NCBI GenBank assembly: GCA_964458015.1
Contig: CAYWGR010000079.1
Span: 1 to 24,552 of the forward strand
Length of the DNA: 24,552 bases
Direction of reading: 5' to 3'
Source of the DNA: CAYWGR01 sp964458015
GTDB lineage: Bacteria > Planctomycetota > Planctomycetia > Pirellulales > Thermoguttaceae
Both the position numbers and the translations under genes were made by a program. Positions 1 through 8,186 of this stretch are shown here, in pieces (the stretch's first letter is position 1; every line of letters begins with the position of its first letter). The notes under the pieces were generated by a model, which made no database searches, was not told the origin of the DNA, and worked only from the letters and a program-made list of their open reading frames with translations.

Positions 1-1356
1 AAGGAGATGTGGACCAAAGCGTTCGAGTTCGTGAAGCCGGCGGCTTCGGTCGAGTTGCGCACGAAGATTGCCGAAGTATTGGCTCCGCGCATGGTTCGAC
101 TCACGGCAAGCGATCCGGTACGCGAGTTCCTGATGGCGGCCGATCCGCTCAATGTCGGCGCTCAAGCGTTCCTCTACGAAAAGATCTCGGTGAAGGATAT
201 CAAGACGAAGCTGGAGCAACAGTTGATCAGCTACAGCTCCTTGGCCTTGTCGCGATTGATTGGTTTCCCCGACAACGCCACACAAGTCGGCGGCGGAATG
301 CGGCTTTCAACATCGGGCGTTGCCGCCGTGACGTTCGGCAAGACAGGGCCCGCCGTTCCGGGCAGACCCGGCGCATCGGATAAGATCGAGGTTCAAGTAG
401 ACCCGGTTCCCAATATCGCCGCACTGTTGTGGTCGGAAAAATTCCGCGCCCGATTGGAATCGCAGCTTGAAGATTTGCGTTCGTTCGAAAAGCAACCGCA
501 ATTGGTGCTGCTGGCTGCCACGATCCCGCAAGATTCGACTCGCGAGGCGATGTCGAAGGCATTGCAGAAGCATTGGAACGACGGACCGAAGACGCTGGAG
601 ACAGCCGGTTTGTTTGATCGAACGGTTACCGATCCCGCGTTGTTGGTGCTGGTGAAGATGGGACCGCGAAAAGACAGCAAGGCGTCCGGCGGTGGACGAA
701 CGCCGGGAGCGCCGGCGCCTCGCGGCGGAAAACCGGGACGGCCCGCAGCCGCCGGCAAGGCAGCTTCGGGCAAAGCGGCGGATGCCGCGAAGGCCAATCA
801 GAAAAAAGAGCAAGCCGAGCAAGAGTGGATGACGGCTTCGTCAAAACTGCTGTTGACCTTATGCAAGCGGTTCCACGCCGCGGCTCTGGCCAAGGAAAAC
901 GCCGCAGCCGAGGCAGGCGAGGAGACCGAGGCGGCCGTCAAACTGCCTGAGGGGCTTGAATTGAACAAGGACGCCAAGGCCGTGGGTTCCTACCATGTCG
1001 TTTGGCCCGACAAGGCCCCGGAGGCTATCGCCGATCTGAAGCCCAGCCAGTTGGAAATTCATTACATCCGCGCCGAAGAAACGGGCAAGCCGAAAAAGGT
1101 CATGGCTTTTTATGCCAGGCAAGCGCAGGTGCGAGCCAATGAAGCCCGGCAGATCGAAGGCAACAAAACGGCTTGGCTCGACGGCATGAAGGCCGACGCG
1201 AAGACGGGACGCCGCCGCACGATCGACGTGCTTATCACACGGGCCGACAACAAGACCGGCGACCTTGCCAAGGAAGAGGAGGAGGTCGATTTCAACATCG
1301 AGATCCTCTCGATTGAGATCAAGGATCCGGGCGGACGTGAAGGTGGACGCGATTAA
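1..1356 (+). CDS. Uncharacterised protein with basic low-complexity linker, 5' end missing
   Basis: I do not recognise a family. The reading frame is open from the first base of the window. The first ATG (7) directly abuts AAGGAG with no spacing, so it is unlikely to be the true start and the gene probably begins upstream. At least 449 residues remain. Counting from that ATG, residues 1-215 look like a globular alpha/beta region. Residues 219-274 form a Gly/Ala/Pro/Lys-rich linker containing PGAPAPRGGKPGRPAAAGKA. Residues 275-449 are a second charged region ending in an acidic run and a Gly/Arg tail. No signal peptide or membrane segment is visible in the part present. The next gene follows after only 7 bases, so the two may be cotranscribed. 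The function is unknown; a lineage-specific planctomycete protein is the best guess. Confidence 0.72.
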   Translation, partial: KEMWTKAFEFVKPAASVELRTKIAEVLAPRMVRLTASDPVREFLMAADPLNVGAQAFLYEKISVKDIKTKLEQQLISYSSLALSRLIGFPDNATQVGGGMRLSTSGVAAVTFGKTGPAVPGRPGASDKIEVQVDPVPNIAALLWSEKFRARLESQLEDLRSFEKQPQLVLLAATIPQDSTREAMSKALQKHWNDGPKTLETAGLFDRTVTDPALLVLVKMGPRKDSKASGGGRTPGAPAPRGGKPGRPAAAGKAASGKAADAAKANQKKEQAEQEWMTASSKLLLTLCKRFHAAALAKENAAAEAGEETEAAVKLPEGLELNKDAKAVGSYHVVWPDKAPEAIADLKPSQLEIHYIRAEETGKPKKVMAFYARQAQVRANEARQIEGNKTAWLDGMKADAKTGRRRTIDVLITRADNKTGDLAKEEEEVDFNIEILSIEIKDPGGREGGRD

Positions 1357-1363
1357 CACGCAA

Positions 1364-2290
1364 ATGTCCCTGACAACCATGCAAATCCAACCCGGCCGAA
1401 CCCGTATCGGCTGGATCGGCACGGGCGTGATGGGCGCGAGCATGTGCGGCCATCTATTGCGGGCCGGCTTTACGGTCACGGCGTACAATCGCACTCGCGA
1501 GAAAGCCGAGCCGCTATTGAACGCCGGGGCGCATTGGGCTGAAAGTCCCAGGGCATTGGCGGCCGTATCGGATGTGATTTTCACGATGGTCGGTTACCCG
1601 GCCGACGTGCGTGAAGTGATCCTCGGTTCCGATGGCGCGTTGGCCGGTTGCAAGCCCGGCAACATATTGGTCGATATGACCACCAGCGAGCCGTCGTTGG
1701 CGGTCGAAATCGCTCGATTGGCTGTCGAACGCAGCGTCTACGCGATCGACGCGCCGGTTTCGGGCGGCGATATCGGCGCCCGCGAGGCAAAGCTTTCGAT
1801 CATGCTCGGCGGCGATGCGAACGTGATCGAAGCGTTGCGGCCTTGTTGGCAGGCGATGGGCAAGACGTTCGTGCGCCAGGGCGGACCAGGCGCAGGCCAA
1901 CACACGAAAATGGTCAACCAGATTCTAATCGCCGGCAATATGGTCGGCCTTTGCGAATCGCTGTTATACGGATATAAGGCCGGCCTCGATCTGGAAATTG
2001 TGATGCCGTCGGTTTCGGGCGGCGCGGCCGGCAGTTGGTCATTGTCGAACCTCGGTCCTCGGATTCTTCGCAACGATTTCTCGCCCGGCTTTTTCGTCGA
2101 ACACTTCATTAAAGACCTTGGCATTGCATTGGCGGAAGCAAAACACATGAATCTCTGCCTGCCGGGATTGGCGCTCGCCCAGCAGTTGTACGTTTCGCTT
2201 CAGGCCCACGGCCAAGGCCGTTCGGGTACGCAGGCATTGCAACTTGCTTTGGCGGCGATGTCGGACGTCGATTGGCGGAATCGATTGTAG
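1364..2290 (+). CDS. NAD(P)-dependent beta-hydroxyacid dehydrogenase (3-hydroxyisobutyrate dehydrogenase family)
   Basis: Predicted cytoplasmic oxidoreductase that interconverts a short beta-hydroxyacid and its semialdehyde with NAD(P). From the ATG at 1364 it has 308 residues, the usual family length. The Rossmann motif GTGVMG is at residues 19-24. The substrate-binding signature DAPVSGG follows the nucleotide domain, and the catalytic lysine lies in QHTKMVNQ (K182). The C-terminal half is the helical domain typical of the family. A second in-frame ATG at 1379 is possible; neither start has a well-spaced ribosome-binding site (GAAGG at 1339-1343 is about 20 bases away). The frame is open further upstream inside the preceding gene, but that part lacks family resemblance. 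Members act on 3-hydroxyisobutyrate, tartronate semialdehyde or succinic semialdehyde; the sequence does not say which. It converges on the regulator gene, 22 bases away. Confidence 0.9.
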   Translation: MSLTTMQIQPGRTRIGWIGTGVMGASMCGHLLRAGFTVTAYNRTREKAEPLLNAGAHWAESPRALAAVSDVIFTMVGYPADVREVILGSDGALAGCKPGNILVDMTTSEPSLAVEIARLAVERSVYAIDAPVSGGDIGAREAKLSIMLGGDANVIEALRPCWQAMGKTFVRQGGPGAGQHTKMVNQILIAGNMVGLCESLLYGYKAGLDLEIVMPSVSGGAAGSWSLSNLGPRILRNDFSPGFFVEHFIKDLGIALAEAKHMNLCLPGLALAQQLYVSLQAHGQGRSGTQALQLALAAMSDVDWRNRL

Positions 2291-2312
2291 AACGCCGTGC
2301 GACGAAAGCTGC

Positions 2313-3494
2313 TCATGGCTCGACATTTCGTCGATCGATGCGATATTGGCCGGGCGTTTGTCCGACGGCATTCTTGAACACCCGCTGCATCGTTTCGGGA
2401 TAGAGAAACCCCGAACGTTGCGAGATCTCGCCGAGCGGAAGATCGCTTGTCACCAGCAGATCCTTGACACGATCAATCTGCACGCGGCGAATTTCGTCGT
2501 TGACCGAGCGGCCCAAGTGTTTGATAAACCAACGTTCGAGCGTGCTGCGTGAAACAGCCATGTGTTTGGCAAGCCGCGGAGGCGTCAGCCCATCGCAGGC
2601 GTGATCGCGCACATGCCGCACGAGCGCGGCAATCTCTCGGTCGGCGATGGCCAACACCTCTGTTGAGCGACGCGCCCCCACGCCCACCGGTGCGACCAAG
2701 GTAAGGTCCGGCACCTTGGCTTTGCGCCGGATCATGCGATCCAGCAGGGAGGCCGCCTCGAAACCAACGCGATGGGCATTGTTGTCGATGCTCGACAGCG
2801 GCGGGTCGCACAATTCACATTCCACCGCATCGTTATCGACGCCCAGCACGGCCACTTCGTCGGGCACCACGATGCCATACTCGCGGCAAACACTCAATAC
2901 CTGGAACGCCCGCATGTCGTTGCAGGCCAGCAGTCCGACCGGCTTCGACAGTTTGCGAAGCCAGACGGCCAGTTGGTCGGCCTGGCGCATGGCGTCGTGT
3001 TCGATTTCGGCCAGACCTTTCAGCGACTTGGAACGCCGGCCCTGAAAAACATCGACCTTATAGCGATGCTGAGCCAATTGACGCACAAAGCAACGGCAAC
3101 GATTTTCTGAAAACCCGGCGCCGGGCAAGCCGCAAAAGGCAAAATGTTCGAGCCGCCGCTCAAAAAAATGCTCGACCGCCAAGTGAACGATGGCCTCATG
3201 GTCGGGCAAAACGCCGGGAATGCCCGAGGAACCGCCTTCGTGCAAAACGCCGACCGTGGGCAGCCGGAGCCGACGGACAGCTTGGACCAATCGACGATTT
3301 TCAAGCCGGGCGATGACGCCCTGGGGCCGCCAGTCTTTTAGTTTGTCGGGCAAGGGATCGCCAAAGGATCGTTCTTCATGATGAAAAGTCCAAGGACCGA
3401 ACGTCCGAGCGTAGGAAGCAATGCCGGCCAGCAAATTGCGTCCGTACCCGCGCGAACTTTCGATCAACAACGCGATGCGAAGCGGTTCAGGCAT
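2313..3494 (-). CDS. XylR-like transcriptional regulator (sugar-binding domain plus AraC-type HTH)
   Basis: A 393-residue one-component regulator. Residues 1 to about 275 resemble LacI/periplasmic-binding folds: the opening RIALLIESSRGYGRNLLAGI and the later PDEVAVLGVDND and PPLSSIDNNAHRVGFEAASL are typical of the XylR group. Residues about 285-390 hold two AraC-type helix-turn-helix units (LAKHMAVSRSTLERWFIKHL and ISQRSGFLYPETMQRVFKNA). The family binds a sugar in the N-terminal domain and activates or represses adjacent catabolic genes; the sensed sugar is unknown here. The start has a G-rich Shine-Dalgarno directly upstream (AAGGGGGGG, very short spacing). The gene is divergent from the isomerase-fold/secreted enzyme/GH2 genes across a 175-base gap containing an inverted repeat at 3532-3548, so these are its likely targets. 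E. coli XylR is a precedent for the architecture, not evidence that xylose is the ligand. Confidence 0.92.
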   Translation of the reverse strand: MPEPLRIALLIESSRGYGRNLLAGIASYARTFGPWTFHHEERSFGDPLPDKLKDWRPQGVIARLENRRLVQAVRRLRLPTVGVLHEGGSSGIPGVLPDHEAIVHLAVEHFFERRLEHFAFCGLPGAGFSENRCRCFVRQLAQHRYKVDVFQGRRSKSLKGLAEIEHDAMRQADQLAVWLRKLSKPVGLLACNDMRAFQVLSVCREYGIVVPDEVAVLGVDNDAVECELCDPPLSSIDNNAHRVGFEAASLLDRMIRRKAKVPDLTLVAPVGVGARRSTEVLAIADREIAALVRHVRDHACDGLTPPRLAKHMAVSRSTLERWFIKHLGRSVNDEIRRVQIDRVKDLLVTSDLPLGEISQRSGFLYPETMQRVFKNAVGQTPGQYRIDRRNVEP

Positions 3495-3531
3495 GGCCCC
3501 CCCTTGGGAATCAACCGAGGATGAATACGGA

Positions 3532-3548
3532 TGTCATTTACTATGACA
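3532..3548. promoter_or_regulatory. Candidate operator between the XylR-like gene and the enzyme genes
   Basis: A perfect inverted repeat, TGTCAT-ttact-ATGACA, with 6-base arms and a 5-base spacer. It lies 38 bases upstream of the regulator start and about 120 bases upstream of the isomerase-fold gene. Its place in the only divergent gap of the locus makes it a plausible binding site for the regulator. AraC-type domains often bind direct repeats, so the symmetry could instead serve another dimeric protein. No convincing -35/-10 pair was fixed beside it. Confidence 0.4.
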
Positions 3549-3669
3549 AAGAATATCATAGACGGCAAGGGTCGAAAAAGCGAGAATACCCAAGTTGCTT
3601 TCACGACGTATTCGGTGTTTTATTCCCGCCCTCCCTCCACGCCTGTCCCTTTCTTCAAGGAGCACGTTC

Positions 3670-5253
3670 ATGAACCGTTTCGAGATTTCCACGGGTTGTG
3701 CCCATTGTCACGTGAATCGCCGAAACTTTTTGGCAACCGGCTGCGCGGCCTGCGCCGGCGCCGCGGGGCTTGGAACGCTGGCGTTGCCGTCACAAGGGGC
3801 GGAGACCGACGCGAAGGTGCGAGTCCGGATCCTTTATGCGCTGCACGCCCCCGTGCAACCCGGCCCCGACTGGCCGAACATTGGTTTCCAATTCCAGCCG
3901 GTGATGGATCAATTCGTTGCCGATTTGCGGGCTCGCTGCCCTGGCGTGGAGTTTGTGACCTCGATGGCCGCCGATGAAGAAGCGGCGAAAAAAATCATCG
4001 CGGAGGATAAAAATGCTTCGATCGACGGCTATGTGGTTTTTCAGTTGAACTGCTGGAATCGGGTGGTGCAAACGGCTGTATCGTCGGGCAAGCCGACGCT
4101 CTATGTGGATTTCCCCTACGGCGGCAGCGGCGGGTATCTCGTGTATACCTCGGAATTTCTTCGCAATAAATCGCCGAATATCGGTTTTATTTCGGCAGCG
4201 AAGATCGAGGACGTGGCGGCAGTTGTTCCGTGTTTTGCCACGGCCAAAAAGAACAACTGCGCGGCTAATTTTGCGTCCATGGTGGCCGAGGTGCGTCGCA
4301 GCCGGACGCCTGCGCAAAGCAATTTGCAATGCACGGCCGATGCCGTGGCAGCACTTGCTCCCAAAGATTGCCTGGCGAAGCTGCGAGAGGCCAAGTTGCT
4401 GGTTGTAGCCAACGATACGAACAAGCCCATCGGAGGCGGCGATATTATCCAGCAGCAAATGGGGATCGAGGTTGTCGCGGTTCCATTCGCCGAGCTGAAC
4501 GAGGCTTGGAAGGTTGCCGACAAGGATCAAGCCCGGGCGATTGCCGACCGTTGGCAAAAAACGGCCCGCGCGATCGTCGATGTGTCGCGTGACACGCTGG
4601 AAAACTCGGCCGCGATGTACTTGGGCCAAAAAGCCTTGCTCACGAAGTACGGAGCCAAGGGCATTACGATCAACTGCCTGGGCGGTTTCTACGGCGGACA
4701 TATCCATGCCTATCCCTGCCTGGGGTTCCATGAATTGAACAACGAGGGCTTGATCGGCGGGTGCGAGGCTGATGTTCCATCGGCAATATCCATGCTCGCG
4801 ATGAATATATTGACCCAAGGGCGGCCGGGCTTTATCTCGGATCCGGTGATCGACACGGCGGCAAGGCAGATTATTTATGCCCATTGCGTGGCATCGAACA
4901 AACCGTTCGGGCCGCAAGGGCCGGCGAACGCCTTCGAGATTTTGACGCATTCCGAGGATCGCAAGGGAGCGGCCGTCCGCTCGTTATTCCCCGTGGGTTA
5001 CATGACGACCACCGTATTGTTCAACGCTCCACGGAAGGAGATTCTTTTCCATCAAGGCAAAGGCATCGCCAATGTGACCGATGACCGCGCCTGCCGCACG
5101 AAATTGGCGGCCGAGCCCGTCGGCGACATTGAAAAGCTCTTTACCCAATGGTGCAGTTGGGGCTGGCATCGCGTGACTGTATTCGGCGATCTAAAGGAGC
5201 CGGTATTTGCATTGGCCGATGCCTTGGGTTGGAAGATCGTCCAAGAGGCGTAG
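3670..5253 (+). CDS. Tat-exported protein with L-fucose/L-arabinose isomerase-like fold
   Basis: 527 residues from the ATG at 3670, which has AAGGAG at 3657-3662 with 7-base spacing. The N-terminus carries a twin-arginine signal (NRRNFLATG, then an Ala/Gly/Cys-rich stretch and ALPSQGAE), so export of a folded protein is predicted. The body resembles the fucose/arabinose isomerase superfamily. An N-terminal Rossmann-like part is followed by a C-terminal part with HELNNEGLIGGCEAD (E366), GRPGFISDPV, YAHCVAS (H405) and a late WGWH (H500). Acidic and His residues at comparable places bind the metal in known isomerases, but I cannot align them rigorously. Known sugar isomerases are cytoplasmic, so an exported member is odd: it could be a periplasmic isomerase or a sugar-binding derivative. 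It is the first gene after the divergent promoter region, 50 bases before the next gene. Confidence 0.83.
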   Translation: MNRFEISTGCAHCHVNRRNFLATGCAACAGAAGLGTLALPSQGAETDAKVRVRILYALHAPVQPGPDWPNIGFQFQPVMDQFVADLRARCPGVEFVTSMAADEEAAKKIIAEDKNASIDGYVVFQLNCWNRVVQTAVSSGKPTLYVDFPYGGSGGYLVYTSEFLRNKSPNIGFISAAKIEDVAAVVPCFATAKKNNCAANFASMVAEVRRSRTPAQSNLQCTADAVAALAPKDCLAKLREAKLLVVANDTNKPIGGGDIIQQQMGIEVVAVPFAELNEAWKVADKDQARAIADRWQKTARAIVDVSRDTLENSAAMYLGQKALLTKYGAKGITINCLGGFYGGHIHAYPCLGFHELNNEGLIGGCEADVPSAISMLAMNILTQGRPGFISDPVIDTAARQIIYAHCVASNKPFGPQGPANAFEILTHSEDRKGAAVRSLFPVGYMTTTVLFNAPRKEILFHQGKGIANVTDDRACRTKLAAEPVGDIEKLFTQWCSWGWHRVTVFGDLKEPVFALADALGWKIVQEA

Positions 5254-5303
5254 GTCGGTTGCGGTTCGTGGATATTTGATATTCCTCCGCATGAGGCCAT
5301 CCC

Positions 5304-8141
5304 ATGAAATTTTCCTCCATAATTCCGGCGGCATTGTTTCTAATCCAGATATGCTGGACGGCGATTGCGTATTCCGGACAGACATATAACGATGATTTTT
5401 CGCAAAGCCCTTGCAATTGGCGATTGGGGGATGTGCCGGTAATGGTTGGACCCGAGGGAATGGTTTTAGCAATTCCGCAACCACATGCCGAAGGCGGGTT
5501 GTCTGGCGTTGCGGAAACGACTTTGCTGGGCACTGCCGTAAACCCTGCGAATCTGAAAACTTTTACGTTTTCGCTCGAAGGGGCTTTCAGCAAGGCGGGG
5601 AATCCGACGCTGCGGATCGGCTGGCAAAAACCGTTCGAGTGGGATTCTTTCAAGGCCAGCCCGATTTTCGTGCAAGTGGACCGTGAAGGACGAACACTGC
5701 TCCACGTTGGAGGAAAACAGATCGGAGCTTGGCAATTCAAGGTGGCCGAAAACGGACATTTTGATTTGACAATCGTCCAAAACCCGCATCAGGTTGTTGT
5801 CCGGTCAGGCTCTCAGGAAATTTCGTTTGCTCTGCCTGCTGGGTTTGAATGTCGGCCGGGCTATTTGACGCTTCAAGCATCGGGCCCCAACGGTTCGGCG
5901 GCAATGGTTCGACGGATTGAAATCAAAGCCACCGGCGATCAACCACCGCAGGCAGCGGCCCAACGGCGCAGTGATATCCAGCGTTGGGCCCGTTGGCAAA
6001 TGGGACAAGACGCGAAAATGGTGGAACGCCTTAAGGAGTATTTGCAGGCGGAAACTGCTGCTGGACGTTGGGGCTATAAAACAGCCTTGGAAGTAACACC
6101 GGGACTTGTGCGTTTGGGCGAAAAAACCAAGGCAACATTCCATATAACAGGGACTGTTCCTTCTCCTTGCGAGGCAACCTTGCAATGGAACTTTCTCGGC
6201 GCGAATCCAGGCAAGGTGGAAACGCTCTCACTCGATTGGAAACCGGATGGCCGCGGCGGCCAAGCAGCGGTCATCGAACTTTCGCCCGCACAGCCCGGCA
6301 ATGGGCGCATCGTGTGGCGCATCGGCGACGAGGAATTGAGCCGTATGTTCGCGGTGATCGGCAATGGCTACGCCACGTGTCGGTTGCAATTCACTGCGTA
6401 CACCGGACTGCGAAAGCCTGACCGTAAGGGGGAAGCATACGATGTGCTTCATCAGTATGGTTTGGCCGCCGATTTTTGGGATGGATCGGAACACACGGCG
6501 ATTTATTGCCGAACGCCGCAGCAGCTTGCCGAGGAATATCGCGTATTTGCAACGATGCGGCATCGCTACGGCGACCGCATTTTGCCCATGTGCCAGGGCA
6601 ACTACATGTTTTCGCAATGCCCGAACAGCAATCTCTCCTGGTTTGATAGGGATGTGCAATACGATGGCATTCGCCAGTTGATGCAAGTATGGGATCTGCT
6701 GGGCATCGGTCCGATGGATCTGTTGGGCAGTTACACCTATTCGCACGACACGCCGGTTGCGGCGCAAAAACTAGGCATCAAGGCCATCGATACGCTCGTG
6801 CAATGGCAAAACTGGCGCGACGGCGGCGATGACAGCGCGTGGTTGATCAACCAATGGGGCGCGCCGACCGTGCCTTATTATGTTGCCGACGATGACTATC
6901 GCAAAGTGGCACAAGGCCGATCCATCGTAGCTCTTCCACAAGGCACGACCTCCGCGGTCCGCATGTATTACATCAATACGCTCGAAGGAGAGCCGCAATT
7001 GACAGCCCTGCGAGCACACAGCGATCAGATGGGCGAGACGTCCAATTGCGACCGATTCCAAACGGCGGTCGATCTTCTGCTGGCTGAATCACTTTATCAA
7101 CGCGAACCGATGTTTCTCTTCGTTGGGCTGGAGAATTTTTGCGATCTGCCCGACTGGGATCAAGCCAATACGTTGGCCATCCGTTATCTGCGAGAACAGG
7201 CGAAGACGAAAAAGCTGGTGTTCGTTTCCGGCGTCGATGTTGCGGACTACTACCAACGCCATTACTCAAAACAGCCGGAAAATTGGTTCTACTGGCCGGA
7301 TACCTATTGCGGTTATCAAGTTGCCTATAAGCCGAAGTGCGTTCCGGATCGGATGGAACTGAGCAATGCGGAGTTTCATTCCCTGCACGAAAACGGTTCG
7401 ACATTGCCGCGTTTTTTCTGGGATTATACACGTCCCTGGTCCGAACCGGTTTGGGACGATCAAGCGGCGATCCGCCAGCAGCATGGACTCTGTAATCCCG
7501 ATCTGCTGACGGCCGACAATTGCGTACCACGCATGGTGAATCTCGCCGGGGTAAAGGCTGCGGTGAAAATGATTCCGGCGTCGGACGGCGTTGGAATTCA
7601 GATCGACATCGAGTCGCCCAAACCGTTGGGTTGTCTGCCGATCGCCGTGTGGAGCATTCCGCTTAAAACGGCAGGGCTGAACATCGCGAAAACATCGGAG
7701 AACGCCCGATTCATCTCGATCGTGGACGGCTCGACCGGCAATTTACACGGCTTAATCGTATGCAAGAATATCGTGCCAGGCAAAAACACTTGCAACATGG
7801 TTCTTCAAGGCTCTGCTCGCGAGCCCCTTGATCCGCTTTTGCACATCGGACGGCATGTGGCAGGTCGGCTGTTTTTACGCAACGGCATTCCGCATGTTTA
7901 TCTTTGGCTATCGGCGAAAGATTCTCCGGAAGGCGTTTTGAAAATCACTATTCCGCAGGGTCGAAAGGTCAGCGTGCATTACAACAGCGGAAAAGTGGAA
8001 GATGCACAGGGCGGCGTCCTCCTGGTGAAGCTAGATCGAAACTGGACGACGGAGTCGCCCCTGATAACGGGCTTGACCAACCAAGAGCTTGTGGCATCCT
8101 CTGTTTTCGAGCCGGCCATGCCGGCACTCTCAAAAAAGTAA
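5304..8141 (+). CDS. Large secreted protein, possible carbohydrate-active enzyme of unknown family
   Basis: 945 residues with a signal peptide (MKFSSIIPAALFLIQICWTA, cleavage near residue 22-25). I cannot assign a family. Visible parts: residues about 28-235 look like a beta-sandwich of the LamG/DUF1080 kind (YNDDF opening, LRIGWQKP, FDLTIVQNPHQVVVRSG). A short helical stretch and an Ig-like segment follow (about 250-355). Residues about 360-720 form a central alpha/beta region with many Trp/Tyr/Asp, including GLAADFWDGSEH near 386 and VGLENFCDLPDWDQ near 607, then KLVFVSGVDVADYY. The last motif resembles the end of polysaccharide-deacetylase/GH57-like barrels in planctomycete proteins. Residues about 735-935 look like a C-terminal beta domain. 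It sits 50 bases after the isomerase-fold gene and 45 bases before the GH2 gene, suggesting one operon and a role in glycan processing. Confidence 0.8.
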   Translation: MKFSSIIPAALFLIQICWTAIAYSGQTYNDDFSQSPCNWRLGDVPVMVGPEGMVLAIPQPHAEGGLSGVAETTLLGTAVNPANLKTFTFSLEGAFSKAGNPTLRIGWQKPFEWDSFKASPIFVQVDREGRTLLHVGGKQIGAWQFKVAENGHFDLTIVQNPHQVVVRSGSQEISFALPAGFECRPGYLTLQASGPNGSAAMVRRIEIKATGDQPPQAAAQRRSDIQRWARWQMGQDAKMVERLKEYLQAETAAGRWGYKTALEVTPGLVRLGEKTKATFHITGTVPSPCEATLQWNFLGANPGKVETLSLDWKPDGRGGQAAVIELSPAQPGNGRIVWRIGDEELSRMFAVIGNGYATCRLQFTAYTGLRKPDRKGEAYDVLHQYGLAADFWDGSEHTAIYCRTPQQLAEEYRVFATMRHRYGDRILPMCQGNYMFSQCPNSNLSWFDRDVQYDGIRQLMQVWDLLGIGPMDLLGSYTYSHDTPVAAQKLGIKAIDTLVQWQNWRDGGDDSAWLINQWGAPTVPYYVADDDYRKVAQGRSIVALPQGTTSAVRMYYINTLEGEPQLTALRAHSDQMGETSNCDRFQTAVDLLLAESLYQREPMFLFVGLENFCDLPDWDQANTLAIRYLREQAKTKKLVFVSGVDVADYYQRHYSKQPENWFYWPDTYCGYQVAYKPKCVPDRMELSNAEFHSLHENGSTLPRFFWDYTRPWSEPVWDDQAAIRQQHGLCNPDLLTADNCVPRMVNLAGVKAAVKMIPASDGVGIQIDIESPKPLGCLPIAVWSIPLKTAGLNIAKTSENARFISIVDGSTGNLHGLIVCKNIVPGKNTCNMVLQGSAREPLDPLLHIGRHVAGRLFLRNGIPHVYLWLSAKDSPEGVLKITIPQGRKVSVHYNSGKVEDAQGGVLLVKLDRNWTTESPLITGLTNQELVASSVFEPAMPALSKK

Positions 8142-8162
8142 GCTTTTCTCACGCACTGCAAG

Positions 8163-8168
8163 TATAAT
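8163..8168 (+). promoter_or_regulatory. Possible -10 box before the GH2 gene
   Basis: A perfect TATAAT lies 19 bases before the GH2 start codon. The bases 16-18 upstream of it (AAGCTT region) do not resemble TTGACA. If used, it would be an internal promoter giving an almost leaderless GH2 transcript; chance occurrence is also likely. Confidence 0.2.
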
Positions 8169-8186
8169 TTATTCGGAGCGGTTATC

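Noticed and set aside
3531..3977. 148-residue plus-strand frame starting at the inverted repeat
   Set aside because: It overlaps the isomerase-fold gene in another frame, whose start has a perfect Shine-Dalgarno and a Tat signal; this frame has neither.
3790..4950. 386-residue open frame on the minus strand
   Set aside because: It lies antisense inside the isomerase-fold gene, is rich in His/Arg without recognisable motifs, and has no ribosome-binding site.
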